Positions 1-8,793 of a stretch of DNA of 64,000 nt are shown here, piece after piece (positions within the stretch are counted from its first letter, which is position 1; each line of letters begins with the position of its first letter). This DNA is from Burkholderia sp. BCC1644. GTDB lineage: Bacteria > Pseudomonadota > Gammaproteobacteria > Burkholderiales > Burkholderiaceae. The stretch covers positions 25,461 to 89,460 of the forward strand of contig NZ_CADFEI010000026.1 in NCBI RefSeq assembly GCF_902833225.1. Reading direction: 5' to 3'. Under the pieces are notes generated by a model, which ran no database searches, was not told where the DNA came from, and saw nothing but the letters and a program-made list of their open reading frames with translations. The position numbers were made by a program, and so were the translations under genes.

Positions 1-80
1 CGAATCGTATGCAGCGGAAATCCCTTCGAACAGCCGCGCTTTCGTTATGATGACAACCTTTCGTTGTCGGGTATCACGCC

Positions 81-1040
81 ATGAGCAGCATGAAACTGCA
101 TCAGTTGCAGGCCCTCGTCGCGAGCGCGGAGGCCGGCAGCATTCGCGGCGCGGCGCGTGCGCTCGGGCTGTCGCAGGCAGCCGTCACGCGCGCGCTGCGC
201 GAACTGGAAGCGAGCGAGCGCCTGCCGCTGCTCGTGCGCGCGCCGGAAGGGATCGGCTTCACCGAATACGGAAAGACGCTGCTCACGCACGCGAAACTCG
301 TATTGAAGCAGCTCGAACACGCGCAGAGCGATCTCGAACGGATGCGCGGCCGCATCGAGGGCCGGCTGAGCATCGGCGTCACGCCGTGGCTCGCGACGAC
401 GTTTCTCGCGGAGACGGTTCTGCGGTTTCGCGAGCGGATGCCCGACGTGCGACTCGAACTCCACGAAGCGCTGATCGCCGTCGCCCAGCCGCTGCTGCGC
501 GACGGCAGCATGGATTTCGCGCTCGGGCATGTGCCGCCGGGCGGCACGCAGGAATTCGCCTGCGAACCGATGCTGCGCTACGAGACGTCGGTCATGGTGC
601 GTGCCGGCCATCCGCTCGAACGCGCGCGGTCGATTCACGACCTGCTCGACAACGACTGGGTGCTGAATTTCGCGGCCGACGGGCAGGCCGCGCTCGTCGA
701 CTATCTGTTCACGCGCCACGGCGCACGGATCGACGAGCGGCGCATCGTTCGCGCACAGTCGGTCGCCATGTTGCAGACGATGCTCGAACAGGCCGACATG
801 TGCACGTGGTGCCCGACGATTCTCGCGGCCGTGCACCCGTTCGGCGAACGGATGCGCGCCTTGCCGTTGAAGGAGACGTTCGAGCCGCGCGACCTCGGGA
901 TCGTCACGCGCCGCAGCAGCACGCTGAGCGACGCCGCGCGCTGCTTTATCGAGTGCCTGCTGCAGGTGATCCGCCGGCATGCGAGATCCGCCAGCAAGGA
1001 GGATCTCGCGCTGTTCCGCACGGTATCGCTGCTGATCTGA
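81..1040 (+). CDS. LysR-type transcriptional regulator
   Basis: This is a 319-residue LysR-type regulator, a cytoplasmic DNA-binding protein with a C-terminal inducer-binding domain. The winged helix-turn-helix spans about residues 5-64 (AARALGLSQAAVTRALRELE) and the effector domain begins near residue 97 (GRLSIGVTPW). I took the ATG at 81; another ATG lies three codons later and neither has a strong ribosome site. Its target is unknown: the gene to the left is outside the window, and the groESL operon to the right has its own CIRCE element and is an unlikely target. Family assignment is firm, function is not. Confidence 0.9.
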   Translation: MSSMKLHQLQALVASAEAGSIRGAARALGLSQAAVTRALRELEASERLPLLVRAPEGIGFTEYGKTLLTHAKLVLKQLEHAQSDLERMRGRIEGRLSIGVTPWLATTFLAETVLRFRERMPDVRLELHEALIAVAQPLLRDGSMDFALGHVPPGGTQEFACEPMLRYETSVMVRAGHPLERARSIHDLLDNDWVLNFAADGQAALVDYLFTRHGARIDERRIVRAQSVAMLQTMLEQADMCTWCPTILAAVHPFGERMRALPLKETFEPRDLGIVTRRSSTLSDAARCFIECLLQVIRRHARSASKEDLALFRTVSLLI

Positions 1041-1103
1041 CGGCTTGCCGCGCCCATCTTCCGTCCATAGCGCATCCGCGCAAATGCTTTTCCGAATCCG
1101 TTA

Positions 1104-1133
1104 TTGGATCGCGCCGCCGCGCATTTTTATACT
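1104..1133 (+). promoter_or_regulatory. candidate groES promoter
   Basis: A -35-like TTGGAT (1104-1109) and a -10-like TATACT (1128-1133) are separated by 18 bp. The -10 ends two bases before the CIRCE operator, the classical place for HrcA to block transcription start. A sigma-32 consensus is not evident. Confidence 0.5.
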
Positions 1134-1135
1134 CG

Positions 1136-1162
1136 TCAGCACTCTCTGTTAAAGAGTGCCAG
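1136..1162 (+). promoter_or_regulatory. CIRCE operator (HrcA binding site)
   Basis: The sequence reads TCAGCACTC, nine bases, then GAGTGCCAG. The CIRCE consensus is TTAGCACTC-N9-GAGTGCTAA, so the inner six bases of each arm and the 9-bp spacer are exact. It lies 32 bp upstream of the groES start. In bacteria with HrcA this element represses groESL until heat shock. Confidence 0.9.
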
Positions 1163-1194
1163 CCAATCCGGACCGAACAGCACAGGATGAAAAA

Positions 1195-1485
1195 ATGAGC
1201 CTACGCCCCTTGCACGACCGCGTGATCGTGAAGCGACTCGACCAGGAAACCACCACCGCGTCGGGCATCGTGATCCCCGACAGCGCCGCCGAAAAGCCCG
1301 ACCAGGGCGAAGTAATCGCCGTCGGCCCCGGCCGCAAGGATGCGGACGGCCAGCGCATCGTGCTCGACCTGCAGGTCGGCGAGCGCGTGCTGTTCGGCAA
1401 ATACGCGGGCCAGGCCGTCAAAGTGGACGGCAACGAGTTTCTCGTGCTGCGCGAGGAAGACATCGTCGCGGTCGTCAATCAATAA
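1195..1485 (+). CDS. groES: GroES co-chaperonin
   Basis: This encodes a 96-residue chaperonin-10, the lid that caps the GroEL ring in the cytoplasm. It starts MSLRPLHDRVIVKRLDQE and contains the mobile-loop region ETTTASGIVIPDSA around residues 18-31 and the later GKYAGQAVKV segment. I chose the ATG at 1195, preceded by an AGGA box, over an in-frame ATG at 1156 that would sit inside the CIRCE element. Length matches the family. groEL follows after 12 bp as one operon. This is probably an accessory groESL copy, since multiple copies are common in Burkholderia. Confidence 0.97.
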   Translation: MSLRPLHDRVIVKRLDQETTTASGIVIPDSAAEKPDQGEVIAVGPGRKDADGQRIVLDLQVGERVLFGKYAGQAVKVDGNEFLVLREEDIVAVVNQ

Positions 1486-1497
1486 CGGAGCGCAATC

Positions 1498-3138
1498 ATG
1501 GCAGCCAAGGAAATCATTTTCAGTGACATCGCACGGTCGAAGCTGACCGAAGGCGTGAACATTCTCGCGAACGCAGTGAAGGTCACGCTCGGGCCGAAGG
1601 GCCGCAACGTCGTGCTCGAACGCAGCTTCGGCGCGCCCGTCGTCACGAAGGACGGCGTGTCGGTCGCGAAGGAAATCGAACTCGCGGACAAGCTGCAGAA
1701 CATCGGCGCGCAGCTCGTGAAGGAAGTCGCGTCGCGCACCAGCGACGCTGCCGGCGACGGCACGACGACGGCCACCGTGCTCGCGCAGGCGATCGTTCGC
1801 GAAGGCCAGAAATACGTGGCGGCCGGGCTCAACCCGCTCGACCTGAAGCGCGGCATCGACAAGGCCGTCGCAGCGGCCGTCGAGGAGCTGAAGAAGATCA
1901 GCAAGCCGACCACCACGAGCAAGGAAATCGCGCAGGTCGCGACGATCTCCGCGAACGGCGAGGAATCGATCGGGCAGCGCATCGCCGAAGCGATCGACCG
2001 CGTCGGCAAGGAAGGCGTGATCACCGTCGAGGACGGCAAGTCGCTCGCCGACGAGCTCGACGTCGTCGAAGGGCTGCAGTTCGATCGCGGCTACCTGTCG
2101 CCGTACTTCATCAACAATCCGGAGAAGCAGGTCGCCGAGATCGAAAGTCCGTACATCCTGCTGCACGACAAGAAGATCTCGAACATCCGCGACCTGCTGC
2201 CGGTGCTCGAACAGGTCGCGAAGTCGGGTCGCCCGCTGCTGATCATCGCGGAAGACGTCGAAGGCGAAGCGCTCGCGACGCTCGTCGTGAACAACATCCG
2301 CGGGATCCTGAAGACGGTCGCGGTCAAGGCGCCGGGCTTCGGCGATCGCCGCAAGGCGCTGCTCGAGGATATCGCGATCCTCACCGGCGGGCAGGTGATC
2401 GCCGAGGAAACGGGACTGACGCTCGAAAAGGCGACGCTCGCCGAGCTTGGCCAGGCGAAGCGCATCGAGGTCGGCAAGGAAAACACGACCGTGATCGACG
2501 GCGCGGGCGATGCGAAGAACATCGAGGCACGCGTGAAGCAGATCCGCGTGCAGATCGACGAAGCGACGTCGGATTACGATCGCGAGAAGCTGCAGGAACG
2601 CGTCGCGAAGCTCGCGGGCGGCGTCGCGGTGATCAAGGTCGGCGGCGCGACCGAAATCGAAGTGAAGGAGAAAAAGGACCGCGTCGACGACGCGCTGCAC
2701 GCGACGCGCGCGGCCGTCGAGGAAGGCATCGTGCCGGGCGGCGGCGTTGCGCTCATTCGCGTGCGCCAGGCGATCCGCGAACTGAAAGGCGTGAATGCCG
2801 ATCAGGATGCCGGCATCAAGATCGTGCTGCGCGCGCTCGAGGAACCGCTGCGCCAGATCGTCACGAATGCGGGCGAGGAAGCGAGCGTCGTCGTCGCGAA
2901 GGTCGCGGAAGGCGCGGGCAACTTCGGCTACAACGCGCAGACGGGCGAATATGGCGACCTCGTCGAATCGGGCGTGCTCGATCCGACCAAGGTCACGCGC
3001 ACGGCGTTGCAGAACGCGGCGTCGGTGGCCGGGCTGCTGCTGACGACCGATGCGACCGTGTTCGAAGCGCCGAAGGATGCAGCGCCGGTCGCCGGCCCGG
3101 GCGGCCCGGGTGCGGGCGGGCCGGGGTTCGATTTCTGA
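1498..3138 (+). CDS. groEL: GroEL chaperonin (accessory copy)
   Basis: This is a 546-residue 60-kDa chaperonin, the ATP-driven folding chamber that works with GroES. The N-terminal KVTLGPKGRNV and the ATP-binding DAAGDGTTTATVLA (around residues 82-95) are intact, as is the VEEGIVPGGGVAL signature near residue 403. The C terminus ends in a Gly/Pro tail (GPGGPGAGGPGFDF) instead of the Gly-Gly-Met repeats of housekeeping GroEL. The tail lines the chamber floor, so this suggests a specialised or less conserved copy. It is co-transcribed with groES under CIRCE and ends before a strong terminator. Confidence 0.97.
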   Translation: MAAKEIIFSDIARSKLTEGVNILANAVKVTLGPKGRNVVLERSFGAPVVTKDGVSVAKEIELADKLQNIGAQLVKEVASRTSDAAGDGTTTATVLAQAIVREGQKYVAAGLNPLDLKRGIDKAVAAAVEELKKISKPTTTSKEIAQVATISANGEESIGQRIAEAIDRVGKEGVITVEDGKSLADELDVVEGLQFDRGYLSPYFINNPEKQVAEIESPYILLHDKKISNIRDLLPVLEQVAKSGRPLLIIAEDVEGEALATLVVNNIRGILKTVAVKAPGFGDRRKALLEDIAILTGGQVIAEETGLTLEKATLAELGQAKRIEVGKENTTVIDGAGDAKNIEARVKQIRVQIDEATSDYDREKLQERVAKLAGGVAVIKVGGATEIEVKEKKDRVDDALHATRAAVEEGIVPGGGVALIRVRQAIRELKGVNADQDAGIKIVLRALEEPLRQIVTNAGEEASVVVAKVAEGAGNFGYNAQTGEYGDLVESGVLDPTKVTRTALQNAASVAGLLLTTDATVFEAPKDAAPVAGPGGPGAGGPGFDF

Positions 3139-3186
3139 GCGGCGCCATGCGCGCGCCGGTTCGCCGGCACGTCACGTGACACACCA

Positions 3187-3218
3187 CGCGCGGCGACACC
3201 TGTCGCCGCGCGTTTTTT
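3187..3218 (+). terminator. intrinsic terminator of groESL
   Basis: A perfect 12-bp stem (CGCGCGGCGACA with TGTCGCCGCGCG) with a 2-nt nominal loop is followed by six T residues, 48 bp after the groEL stop codon. Confidence 0.9.
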
Positions 3219-3251
3219 CATTCTGTCGCCATCTGCGCGGCCGCCGGCGGC

Positions 3252-4130
3252 TCAGCGACGCTGCACCATCCGGCGGCAGATCGCGAGCCATTCGCGAATC
3301 GCGCTCTCGCGTGCCGAGCCTCGGCGCCAGAGTATGCCGAAACGCCGCGGCTCGGTCGGCTTCGGCAACGCGAGCCGGACGATCCTCAGCCGCTCCGCGA
3401 GCGGCGACGCGATGTCCGGTACCAGCGACACGCCCAGCCCGCGCTCGACCATCATCGCGATCGCCAGCAGCGAATTGATCTCGAAGCGCTCGTGCGGATC
3501 GATCCCGTGATCGCGCAAATAGCGGTCGGCCTGCTTGCCGCCGCCGAGACTCCGGTCATAGCGAATCAGCGGCTCGTTGCGCAGCAGGTCGTGCGCATCG
3601 CGCGCGGCGAGATCCTGCGGCGCCAGCACGACGAGCGGCTCGATGCGCAGCAGTTCCCACACCATGCTTTTCGGCAGCGCGAAACTCGGATGCAGGCAGA
3701 CGGCCGCATCGTGATCGCCCCGCCGCACGGATTCGTACAGCTCCGCCGACGTGCCGGACTGAATCAGCACCTTCAGCCGCGGATGCCGGGTCGCGAACTG
3801 CGCCAGCACATCGGGCAGGATGCTGTGCAGCGCGGTATTGATCGCGCCGAGACGCAATTCCCCGGACAGCTGCGCATCGTCGGCCGCGACCGACTTCAGG
3901 TCGTCGAACTCGCGGACGAGCCCGCGCGCACGTTCGAGCACGCGGTAGCCGGCCTCGGTCGGCCGCACCGAGCGGCCCGCGCGCGCGAGCAGCGTCGTAC
4001 CCAGTTCCCGCTCCAGCACCCGCATCTGCAACGCGACCGCGGCAGGCGTGAGGTCGAGCCGGCGGGCGGCTTGCGCCATCGAGCCGGTGTCCGCGACGAG
4101 CACGAAGCTCTTGAGGAACACGATATCCAT
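3252..4130 (-). CDS. LysR-type regulator of the CitE/CoA-transferase operon
   Basis: This is a 292-residue LysR-type regulator. The helix-turn-helix lies at about residues 3-60 (MAQAARRLDLTPAAVALQM) and the effector domain begins near residue 90. The ATG at 4130 was chosen because the residues before it in the longer open frame have no family similarity. It diverges from the CitE-like gene across 75 bp that contain two inverted repeats, the usual arrangement for a LysR activator and its target. The likely inducer is the substrate of that operon, an organic acid or its lactone; this is inferred from position only. Confidence 0.92.
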   Translation of the reverse strand: MDIVFLKSFVLVADTGSMAQAARRLDLTPAAVALQMRVLERELGTTLLARAGRSVRPTEAGYRVLERARGLVREFDDLKSVAADDAQLSGELRLGAINTALHSILPDVLAQFATRHPRLKVLIQSGTSAELYESVRRGDHDAAVCLHPSFALPKSMVWELLRIEPLVVLAPQDLAARDAHDLLRNEPLIRYDRSLGGGKQADRYLRDHGIDPHERFEINSLLAIAMMVERGLGVSLVPDIASPLAERLRIVRLALPKPTEPRRFGILWRRGSARESAIREWLAICRRMVQRR

Positions 4131-4148
4131 AAAGATAGTTTTTCTATC

Positions 4149-4165
4149 GTTTGAATGAATCAAAC
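4149..4165. promoter_or_regulatory. LysR-type dyad between divergent genes
   Basis: GTTTGA, five bases, TCAAAC form a perfect 6-5-6 inverted repeat centred in the divergent intergenic region. A second repeat, GATAG-N5-CTATC, lies at 4134-4148. LysR operators are typically interrupted dyads of this size. Confidence 0.55.
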
Positions 4166-4170
4166 CTGTA

Positions 4171-4199
4171 TTCATCCAGTGTAGCGGGATTTCTATACT
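4171..4199 (+). promoter_or_regulatory. candidate promoter giving a leaderless transcript
   Basis: A -10-like TATACT at 4194-4199 has a weak -35-like TTCATC 17 bp upstream (4171-4176). The ATG of the CitE-like gene follows six bases after the -10, and no Shine-Dalgarno is present, so transcription may start on the A of the start codon. Confidence 0.4.
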
Positions 4200-4205
4200 G
4201 GCCGC

Positions 4206-5105
4206 ATGAAAAGCAAACTGTTCGTTCCGGGCTCCCGCCCCGACCTCTTCGACAAGGCGTTGAACGGCCCGGCCGACGCCGTTTCGTTCGACCTTGAGGA
4301 TGCGGTCGCCGAAGACCGCAAGGATGCCGCGCGCGCTGCGTTGCGCGCGCGGCTCGACCGGCCGCTGCCGGCCGGAAAAACCATCGTGGTGCGCGTGAAC
4401 GCACTCGGCACGCGCGGTTTCGATGCCGATCTCGACGCAGTCGCGCGCCCCGGCGTCGCGATCGTCAACCTGCCGAAGCCCCGCGACGCGAACGACGTAC
4501 GCGCTGCGGCAGCCGCGCTCGCACAGGCCGAGCGCCGCAACGGCGTCACGACGCCGATCGGGCTCCTCATCAACATCGAGACGCCGCGCGCGCTGCGGCT
4601 CGCAACTGAACTCGCGACAGCCGATCCGCGCGTGATCGGCTTGCAGCTCGGCCTCGCCGACCTGTTCGAACCGCTCGGCATCGACCGCCGCGAAACCGCC
4701 GCCCTCGTGCCCGTGATGCTCGCCGTACGTGTTGCCGCGGGCGAAGCGGGCATCCCCGCGTACGACGCGGCGTTCGCCGATATCGGCGACGCCGACGGTT
4801 TCCGCGCCGAGGCCGCGCTGGCGCGTCGGCTCGGCTTCGCGGGCAAGAGCTGCATCCATCCGACACAGATCGGCATCGCCAACGACGTGTTCCGGCCGAC
4901 CCTCGACGAAATCGGCGCGGCGCTGCGCGTGCTCGACGCGGATCGGCTTGCCGTCGCCGACGGCCGCGGCGCATACGTGGTGGACGGCCGGATGGTCGAC
5001 GCGCCGTTCGTCGCGCGCGCCCGCGCGATCGTCGACGAGGCGCTCGCGCTCGGCCTGATCCCGCCGCCCGGCATCGCCCCGCAACCCGCACGCATCGCGC
5101 CATGA
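4206..5105 (+). CDS. CitE-like HpcH/HpaI family lyase (citramalyl/malyl-CoA lyase type)
   Basis: This is a 299-residue single-domain TIM-barrel protein of the citrate lyase beta-subunit family. It carries the N-terminal KLFVPGSRPDLFDKAL, the metal-site region SFDLEDAVAEDRK (about residues 27-39), INIETPRAL with the conserved Glu, and GKSCIHPTQI near residue 215. Such stand-alone CitE proteins cleave acyl-CoA esters of hydroxy acids, for example (S)-citramalyl-CoA to pyruvate and acetyl-CoA. It overlaps the next gene, a CoA-transferase, by 4 bp, which supports a CoA-ester substrate. Exact substrate is not deducible. No Shine-Dalgarno precedes the start. Confidence 0.88.
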   Translation: MKSKLFVPGSRPDLFDKALNGPADAVSFDLEDAVAEDRKDAARAALRARLDRPLPAGKTIVVRVNALGTRGFDADLDAVARPGVAIVNLPKPRDANDVRAAAAALAQAERRNGVTTPIGLLINIETPRALRLATELATADPRVIGLQLGLADLFEPLGIDRRETAALVPVMLAVRVAAGEAGIPAYDAAFADIGDADGFRAEAALARRLGFAGKSCIHPTQIGIANDVFRPTLDEIGAALRVLDADRLAVADGRGAYVVDGRMVDAPFVARARAIVDEALALGLIPPPGIAPQPARIAP

Positions 5106-6355
5106 CCCGACACTTCATCGACGCTCCCGCCGCACCCGATTCGCACGCACCCGCCCCGCACACGGCCGATCGTGGCCGGGCCGGCGCCGGCCCGCTCGCC
5201 GGCATCCGCGTGCTCGACCTGAGCGCGTACATCGCCGGCCCCTACGGCTGCACGTTGCTGGCCGACCAGGGCGCCGACGTGATCAAGATCGAGCCGCCTG
5301 CCGGCGACAACCTGCGCAACTATCCATCGACGCTGGATACGCAGAGCCGCGCGTTCCTCGGCGTCAATCGCGGCAAGCGCGGGATCGTGCTCGATCTCAA
5401 GCAGCCGGCCGGGCGCGAGGTGCTGCTCGAACTCGTGCGCGACGCCGACGTGCTGGTCCACAATTTCCGGCCAGCCGTCCCCGCGCGGCTCGGCATCGAT
5501 TACGCGCGGCTCCGCGAACACAATCCGCGCCTCGTTTACTGCGCAGTCACCGGCTACGGCGACTCGGGCCCGCTGAAGGACAAGGCCGGCTACGATCAGG
5601 TTCTGCAGGCGATGACCGGCATCTGCGCGCTGCAGGGTGAAGCCGGCGCGCCGCCGTCAATCGTGTACGGCTCGGTCGTCGACTATTACGCGGCGTCCCT
5701 CGTCGCGGCCGGCGTCGCGTCCGCGCTGTACGAGCGGACCCGCAGCGGTACCGGGCAATACGTGGGTATCTCGCTGCTGCGCGCCGCGCTCGCGATGCAG
5801 TCGGCGCGGCTCGTCTGGGCAGAAGACGAGCCGCGCGACGTCGGGCGCGACATGCGTTCCGGCGGCATCACGGGCCTGCATCCGACCCGCGACGGTTATC
5901 TCTACCTGTCCGCGAACACGCCGCATTTCTGGTGCGCGTTGTGCGTGAAGGTCGGCCTGCCCGCGCTCGCCGACGATCCGCGCTACGACACCGTACGCAA
6001 GCGTGCCGCCGCCCACGACGAACTCGTCCCGCTGCTGCGCGCCGCGCTGCTGGCCCGCACCGCGCGCGAATGGGAAACCGTGTTCGGCGACGAGGTGCCA
6101 TGCGCCGCGGTACGCGAGATCGAAGACATGTTCGACGATCCGCAAGTCGACGCGGAACGGCTCGTCGCCGAATTCGACCATCCGGCGGCCGGCCGCTATC
6201 GCGGCTTCTGCCGGCCAATCGCGTTCGAGCGCACGCCGGGCCCCGATCCGTTCGGCGCACCGGCGCTCGGCGAGCACTCGGACGACGTGCTCGCCGAGCA
6301 CGGCTACGATGACGAACGGCGCATCGAGCTGCGGCGTCGCGGCGCCATTCGCTGA
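5102..6355 (+). CDS. CaiB/BaiF family (class III) CoA-transferase
   Basis: This 417-residue protein is a family III CoA-transferase that moves CoA between carboxylic acids. The signature LAGIRVLDLSAYIAGPYGC begins near residue 31, followed by DVIKIEPPAGDN and the catalytic-Asp region AGYDQVLQAMTG. The first ~30 residues are Pro/His-rich and not part of the domain, so a later start cannot be excluded, but the ATGA overlap with the lyase gene supports the one given. In this operon it probably activates a dicarboxylic or hydroxy acid before cleavage by the CitE-like lyase. Confidence 0.92.
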   Translation: MTRHFIDAPAAPDSHAPAPHTADRGRAGAGPLAGIRVLDLSAYIAGPYGCTLLADQGADVIKIEPPAGDNLRNYPSTLDTQSRAFLGVNRGKRGIVLDLKQPAGREVLLELVRDADVLVHNFRPAVPARLGIDYARLREHNPRLVYCAVTGYGDSGPLKDKAGYDQVLQAMTGICALQGEAGAPPSIVYGSVVDYYAASLVAAGVASALYERTRSGTGQYVGISLLRAALAMQSARLVWAEDEPRDVGRDMRSGGITGLHPTRDGYLYLSANTPHFWCALCVKVGLPALADDPRYDTVRKRAAAHDELVPLLRAALLARTAREWETVFGDEVPCAAVREIEDMFDDPQVDAERLVAEFDHPAAGRYRGFCRPIAFERTPGPDPFGAPALGEHSDDVLAEHGYDDERRIELRRRGAIR

Positions 6356-6411
6356 AGCGCCTGCCTGCCAGCAGCGCGCCGGCCGAACGACAAGACTCAC
6401 CCGGAGACGCC

Positions 6412-7335
6412 ATGAGAAGACGTACGTTCCTCGCCTCGCTCGCCGCCGCGAGCACATCGCACACGCATGCATCCGGCGCCGCGGCGGCCGAAGCGACGAC
6501 CCGGCCGGTGCGCGCCGCGCCACCGCATGCGTGCGACGCGCACCTCCATGTCTTCGACCGCCGCTTCCCGTCCGAACCCGGCGCCCAGGTCTACGCGCAT
6601 GCGACGGCGGACGACTATCGCCGCGCGATCCAGGCCAGGCTCGGCACCACGCGCGCCGTCGTCGTCACGCCGCGCGCCTACGCAGCCGACAACAGCGTGA
6701 CGCTCGATGCGATACGGCAGCTCGGTGCGGACCGCACGCGCGGCGTCGGCGTGGTGCGCGCGGACGTGACGGACGCCGAATTGCGCGCGCTCCACAACGG
6801 CGGCATCCGCGGCATCCGGTTCACGCTCTATCGCCCCGAGCATGCCCCCACGAGCTTCGACATGGTCGAGGCGTTGTCTGCGCGCGTGCATGCGCTCGGC
6901 TGGCATGTGCAGCTCCACTGGACGGCCGACCAGATCGTCGCGCACGAGGCGCTGCTGATGCGCCTGCCGTCGACCATCGTGTTCGACCACATGGCGCGCC
7001 TGCCGCAACCGGCCGGCACGTCGCACCCCGCGTTCGCGATCGTGCGCCGTCTCGTCGACCAGGGCAGGACCTGGATCAAGCTTTCCGGGCCATACCTCGA
7101 TTCGCGCGTCGGCGCGTCAGGACGGTACGCCGACGTCGACGCGGTCGCCCGTGCTTGGGTCGCCGCGGCGCCGGAGCGCCTGGTATGGGGCAGCGACTGG
7201 CCGCATGCGACGGAATCCGCCGCGCCGGACGACGCTCGACTGTTCGATCAACTCGCGGACTGGGCGCCCGACGAACGCCTGCGCGAGCGAATCCTCGTCC
7301 GCAATCCGGCCCGCCTGTACGACTTCCCCGACTGA
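6412..7335 (+). CDS. exported amidohydrolase of the 2-pyrone-4,6-dicarboxylate hydrolase type
   Basis: This is a 307-residue amidohydrolase-2 family TIM-barrel hydrolase. The metal-site motif HACDAHLHVFDRRFP lies at about residues 43-57, and the C-terminal WGSDWPH carries the conserved Asp, as in LigI-like lactone hydrolases. The N terminus MRRRTFLASLAAAS is a Tat-like signal with Ala-rich h-region, so the enzyme is probably exported. It is preceded by a GGAGA box and lies between CoA-transferase and transporter genes. A lactone or cyclic precursor opened outside the cytoplasm and then imported is a plausible role. Substrate is unknown. Confidence 0.82.
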   Translation: MRRRTFLASLAAASTSHTHASGAAAAEATTRPVRAAPPHACDAHLHVFDRRFPSEPGAQVYAHATADDYRRAIQARLGTTRAVVVTPRAYAADNSVTLDAIRQLGADRTRGVGVVRADVTDAELRALHNGGIRGIRFTLYRPEHAPTSFDMVEALSARVHALGWHVQLHWTADQIVAHEALLMRLPSTIVFDHMARLPQPAGTSHPAFAIVRRLVDQGRTWIKLSGPYLDSRVGASGRYADVDAVARAWVAAAPERLVWGSDWPHATESAAPDDARLFDQLADWAPDERLRERILVRNPARLYDFPD

Positions 7336-7406
7336 CCGCCACACCGATGCGACGACGAACCGTCGGCACGCATCGCCGACACGACAAACACCAACAGGAG
7401 ACATGC

Positions 7407-8777
7407 ATGCGCCTCGCCGATTCCCCGCCTCGTGCGGTCCGCATCCGCCTGACGGACGCAACGATTCGCGCGTTCGAGCGCACGATTCCCGATCCATTCG
7501 TACTCGCGCTGCTGATCACCGCATTCGTCGCCGTGTTGGCCGTCGCGATCGCGCCGCGCGCGACGCCTGCCGCAATGATCTCCGGGTGGACCAAGGGATT
7601 CTTCGATATCCTCACGTTCACGGCGCAAATGGCGCTCGTGTTCGCAACCGGACATGCGCTGGCCCACGCACCGCTCGTGCAGCGCGCGTTCCGCGCGATC
7701 GTCTCGTTCGCGCGTACGCCCGCTCAGGCGGCAACCCTGGTATTTCTGTCGGTGGCCGTCACATCGTTCGTCAACTGGGCATTCGGCCTCGTGATCAGCG
7801 CGCTGCTGGCACGCGAGGTGGCGAAACGCCTGCGTGTGGATTTCGCGTGGATCGTCGCGTGCGGATTCTCGGGGTGGGTCGTGTGGGCGAGCGGGCTGTC
7901 CAGTTCGATCGCGCTTGCCCAATCGACGCCCGGCAGCGCGATGAACGTCGTCGAGAAACTGACCGGCCACGTGATGCCGTTCAGCGAAACCGTGCTGACG
8001 CGCTTCAACCTGGTTCCGACGCTCGCGATGCTCGTGCTGACGCCCGCGCTGCTCGTCTGGCTCATGCCCGACCCGGCGCGCGCCGAAGCGCTGCAGCCGG
8101 ACGCAACGCCCACCGCGCCCGCATCCGGCGCATCCGGCGCCGGCGAGCGCCGCTCGCCGGCGCAGTGGCTCGAGCAGTCGTGCGCACTCAGCGTCCTCGC
8201 CGGACTGTTCGGCCTGTCGGTACTGGCGCTGTCGTACGCGGGCCGCATTCCGCTGGCCGGCGTCAACGTCGTGATTCTCGCGATGCTCACGGCGGGCGTG
8301 CTGCTCCATGGCCATCCGCTCGCCTATGCGCGCGCGATCAAGCAGGCGACCGCGCAAACCGGGTCGCTGCTGGTTCAATACCCGCTGTACGGCGGCATCA
8401 TGGGGCTGATGGATGCAACAGGCCTGCCGGGTGTCATCGCGCACGGCTTCATCGCGATCGCAACCGCCGACACGCTGCCGTTCTGGAGCTATGTCTGCTC
8501 GCTCGCGATCACGTTCCTGATCCCGAGCGGCGGCGGACACTGGGCCGTGCAGGGTCCGTTCGTGGTGCCGGCCGCCGTCGCACTGCACGCGTCGCTGCCC
8601 GCGACGACGATGGCCGTCGCGATGGGCGAACAGGTGTCGAACATGATGCAGCCGTTCTGGGTCGCACCGGTGGTCGCGATGGCCGGCATCGGTGTGCAGC
8701 GGGTGCTCGGCTATACCGCGCTGACGTTCGTGCTGGGTGCGCTCGTCTACGGCTGCGCGCTGCTGTGGCTCGTCTGA
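7407..8777 (+). CDS. AtoE-type short-chain fatty acid transporter
   Basis: This 456-residue inner-membrane protein is of the TIGR00366/AtoE short-chain fatty acid transporter family. It has roughly ten to twelve hydrophobic segments, including FVNWAFGLVISALLAREVAK and the conserved IPSGGGHWAVQGPF near residue 370. I chose the ATG at 7407, which follows an AGGAG box by six bases; the longer open frame upstream is a shadow of preceding genes. In this operon it likely imports the small organic acid used by the lyase and CoA-transferase. Confidence 0.88.
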   Translation: MRLADSPPRAVRIRLTDATIRAFERTIPDPFVLALLITAFVAVLAVAIAPRATPAAMISGWTKGFFDILTFTAQMALVFATGHALAHAPLVQRAFRAIVSFARTPAQAATLVFLSVAVTSFVNWAFGLVISALLAREVAKRLRVDFAWIVACGFSGWVVWASGLSSSIALAQSTPGSAMNVVEKLTGHVMPFSETVLTRFNLVPTLAMLVLTPALLVWLMPDPARAEALQPDATPTAPASGASGAGERRSPAQWLEQSCALSVLAGLFGLSVLALSYAGRIPLAGVNVVILAMLTAGVLLHGHPLAYARAIKQATAQTGSLLVQYPLYGGIMGLMDATGLPGVIAHGFIAIATADTLPFWSYVCSLAITFLIPSGGGHWAVQGPFVVPAAVALHASLPATTMAVAMGEQVSNMMQPFWVAPVVAMAGIGVQRVLGYTALTFVLGALVYGCALLWLV

Positions 8778-8793
8778 CGCGCATGGAGGCACG

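Noticed and set aside
1201..2700. 499-codon open frame on the minus strand opposite groES-groEL
   Set aside because: It is a shadow of the groEL frame caused by high third-position GC; composition is Arg/Asp/Leu-biased and no motif or ribosome site is present.
4131..5084. Long minus-strand extension of the LysR frame across the CitE-like gene
   Set aside because: The added residues have no similarity and lie antisense to a clear lyase gene; the LysR start at 4130 is well supported.
6003..7406. Plus-strand open frame joining the CoA-transferase region to the transporter
   Set aside because: The first 468 codons are Arg-rich shadow sequence of two real genes; the transporter begins at 7407 after a good ribosome site.
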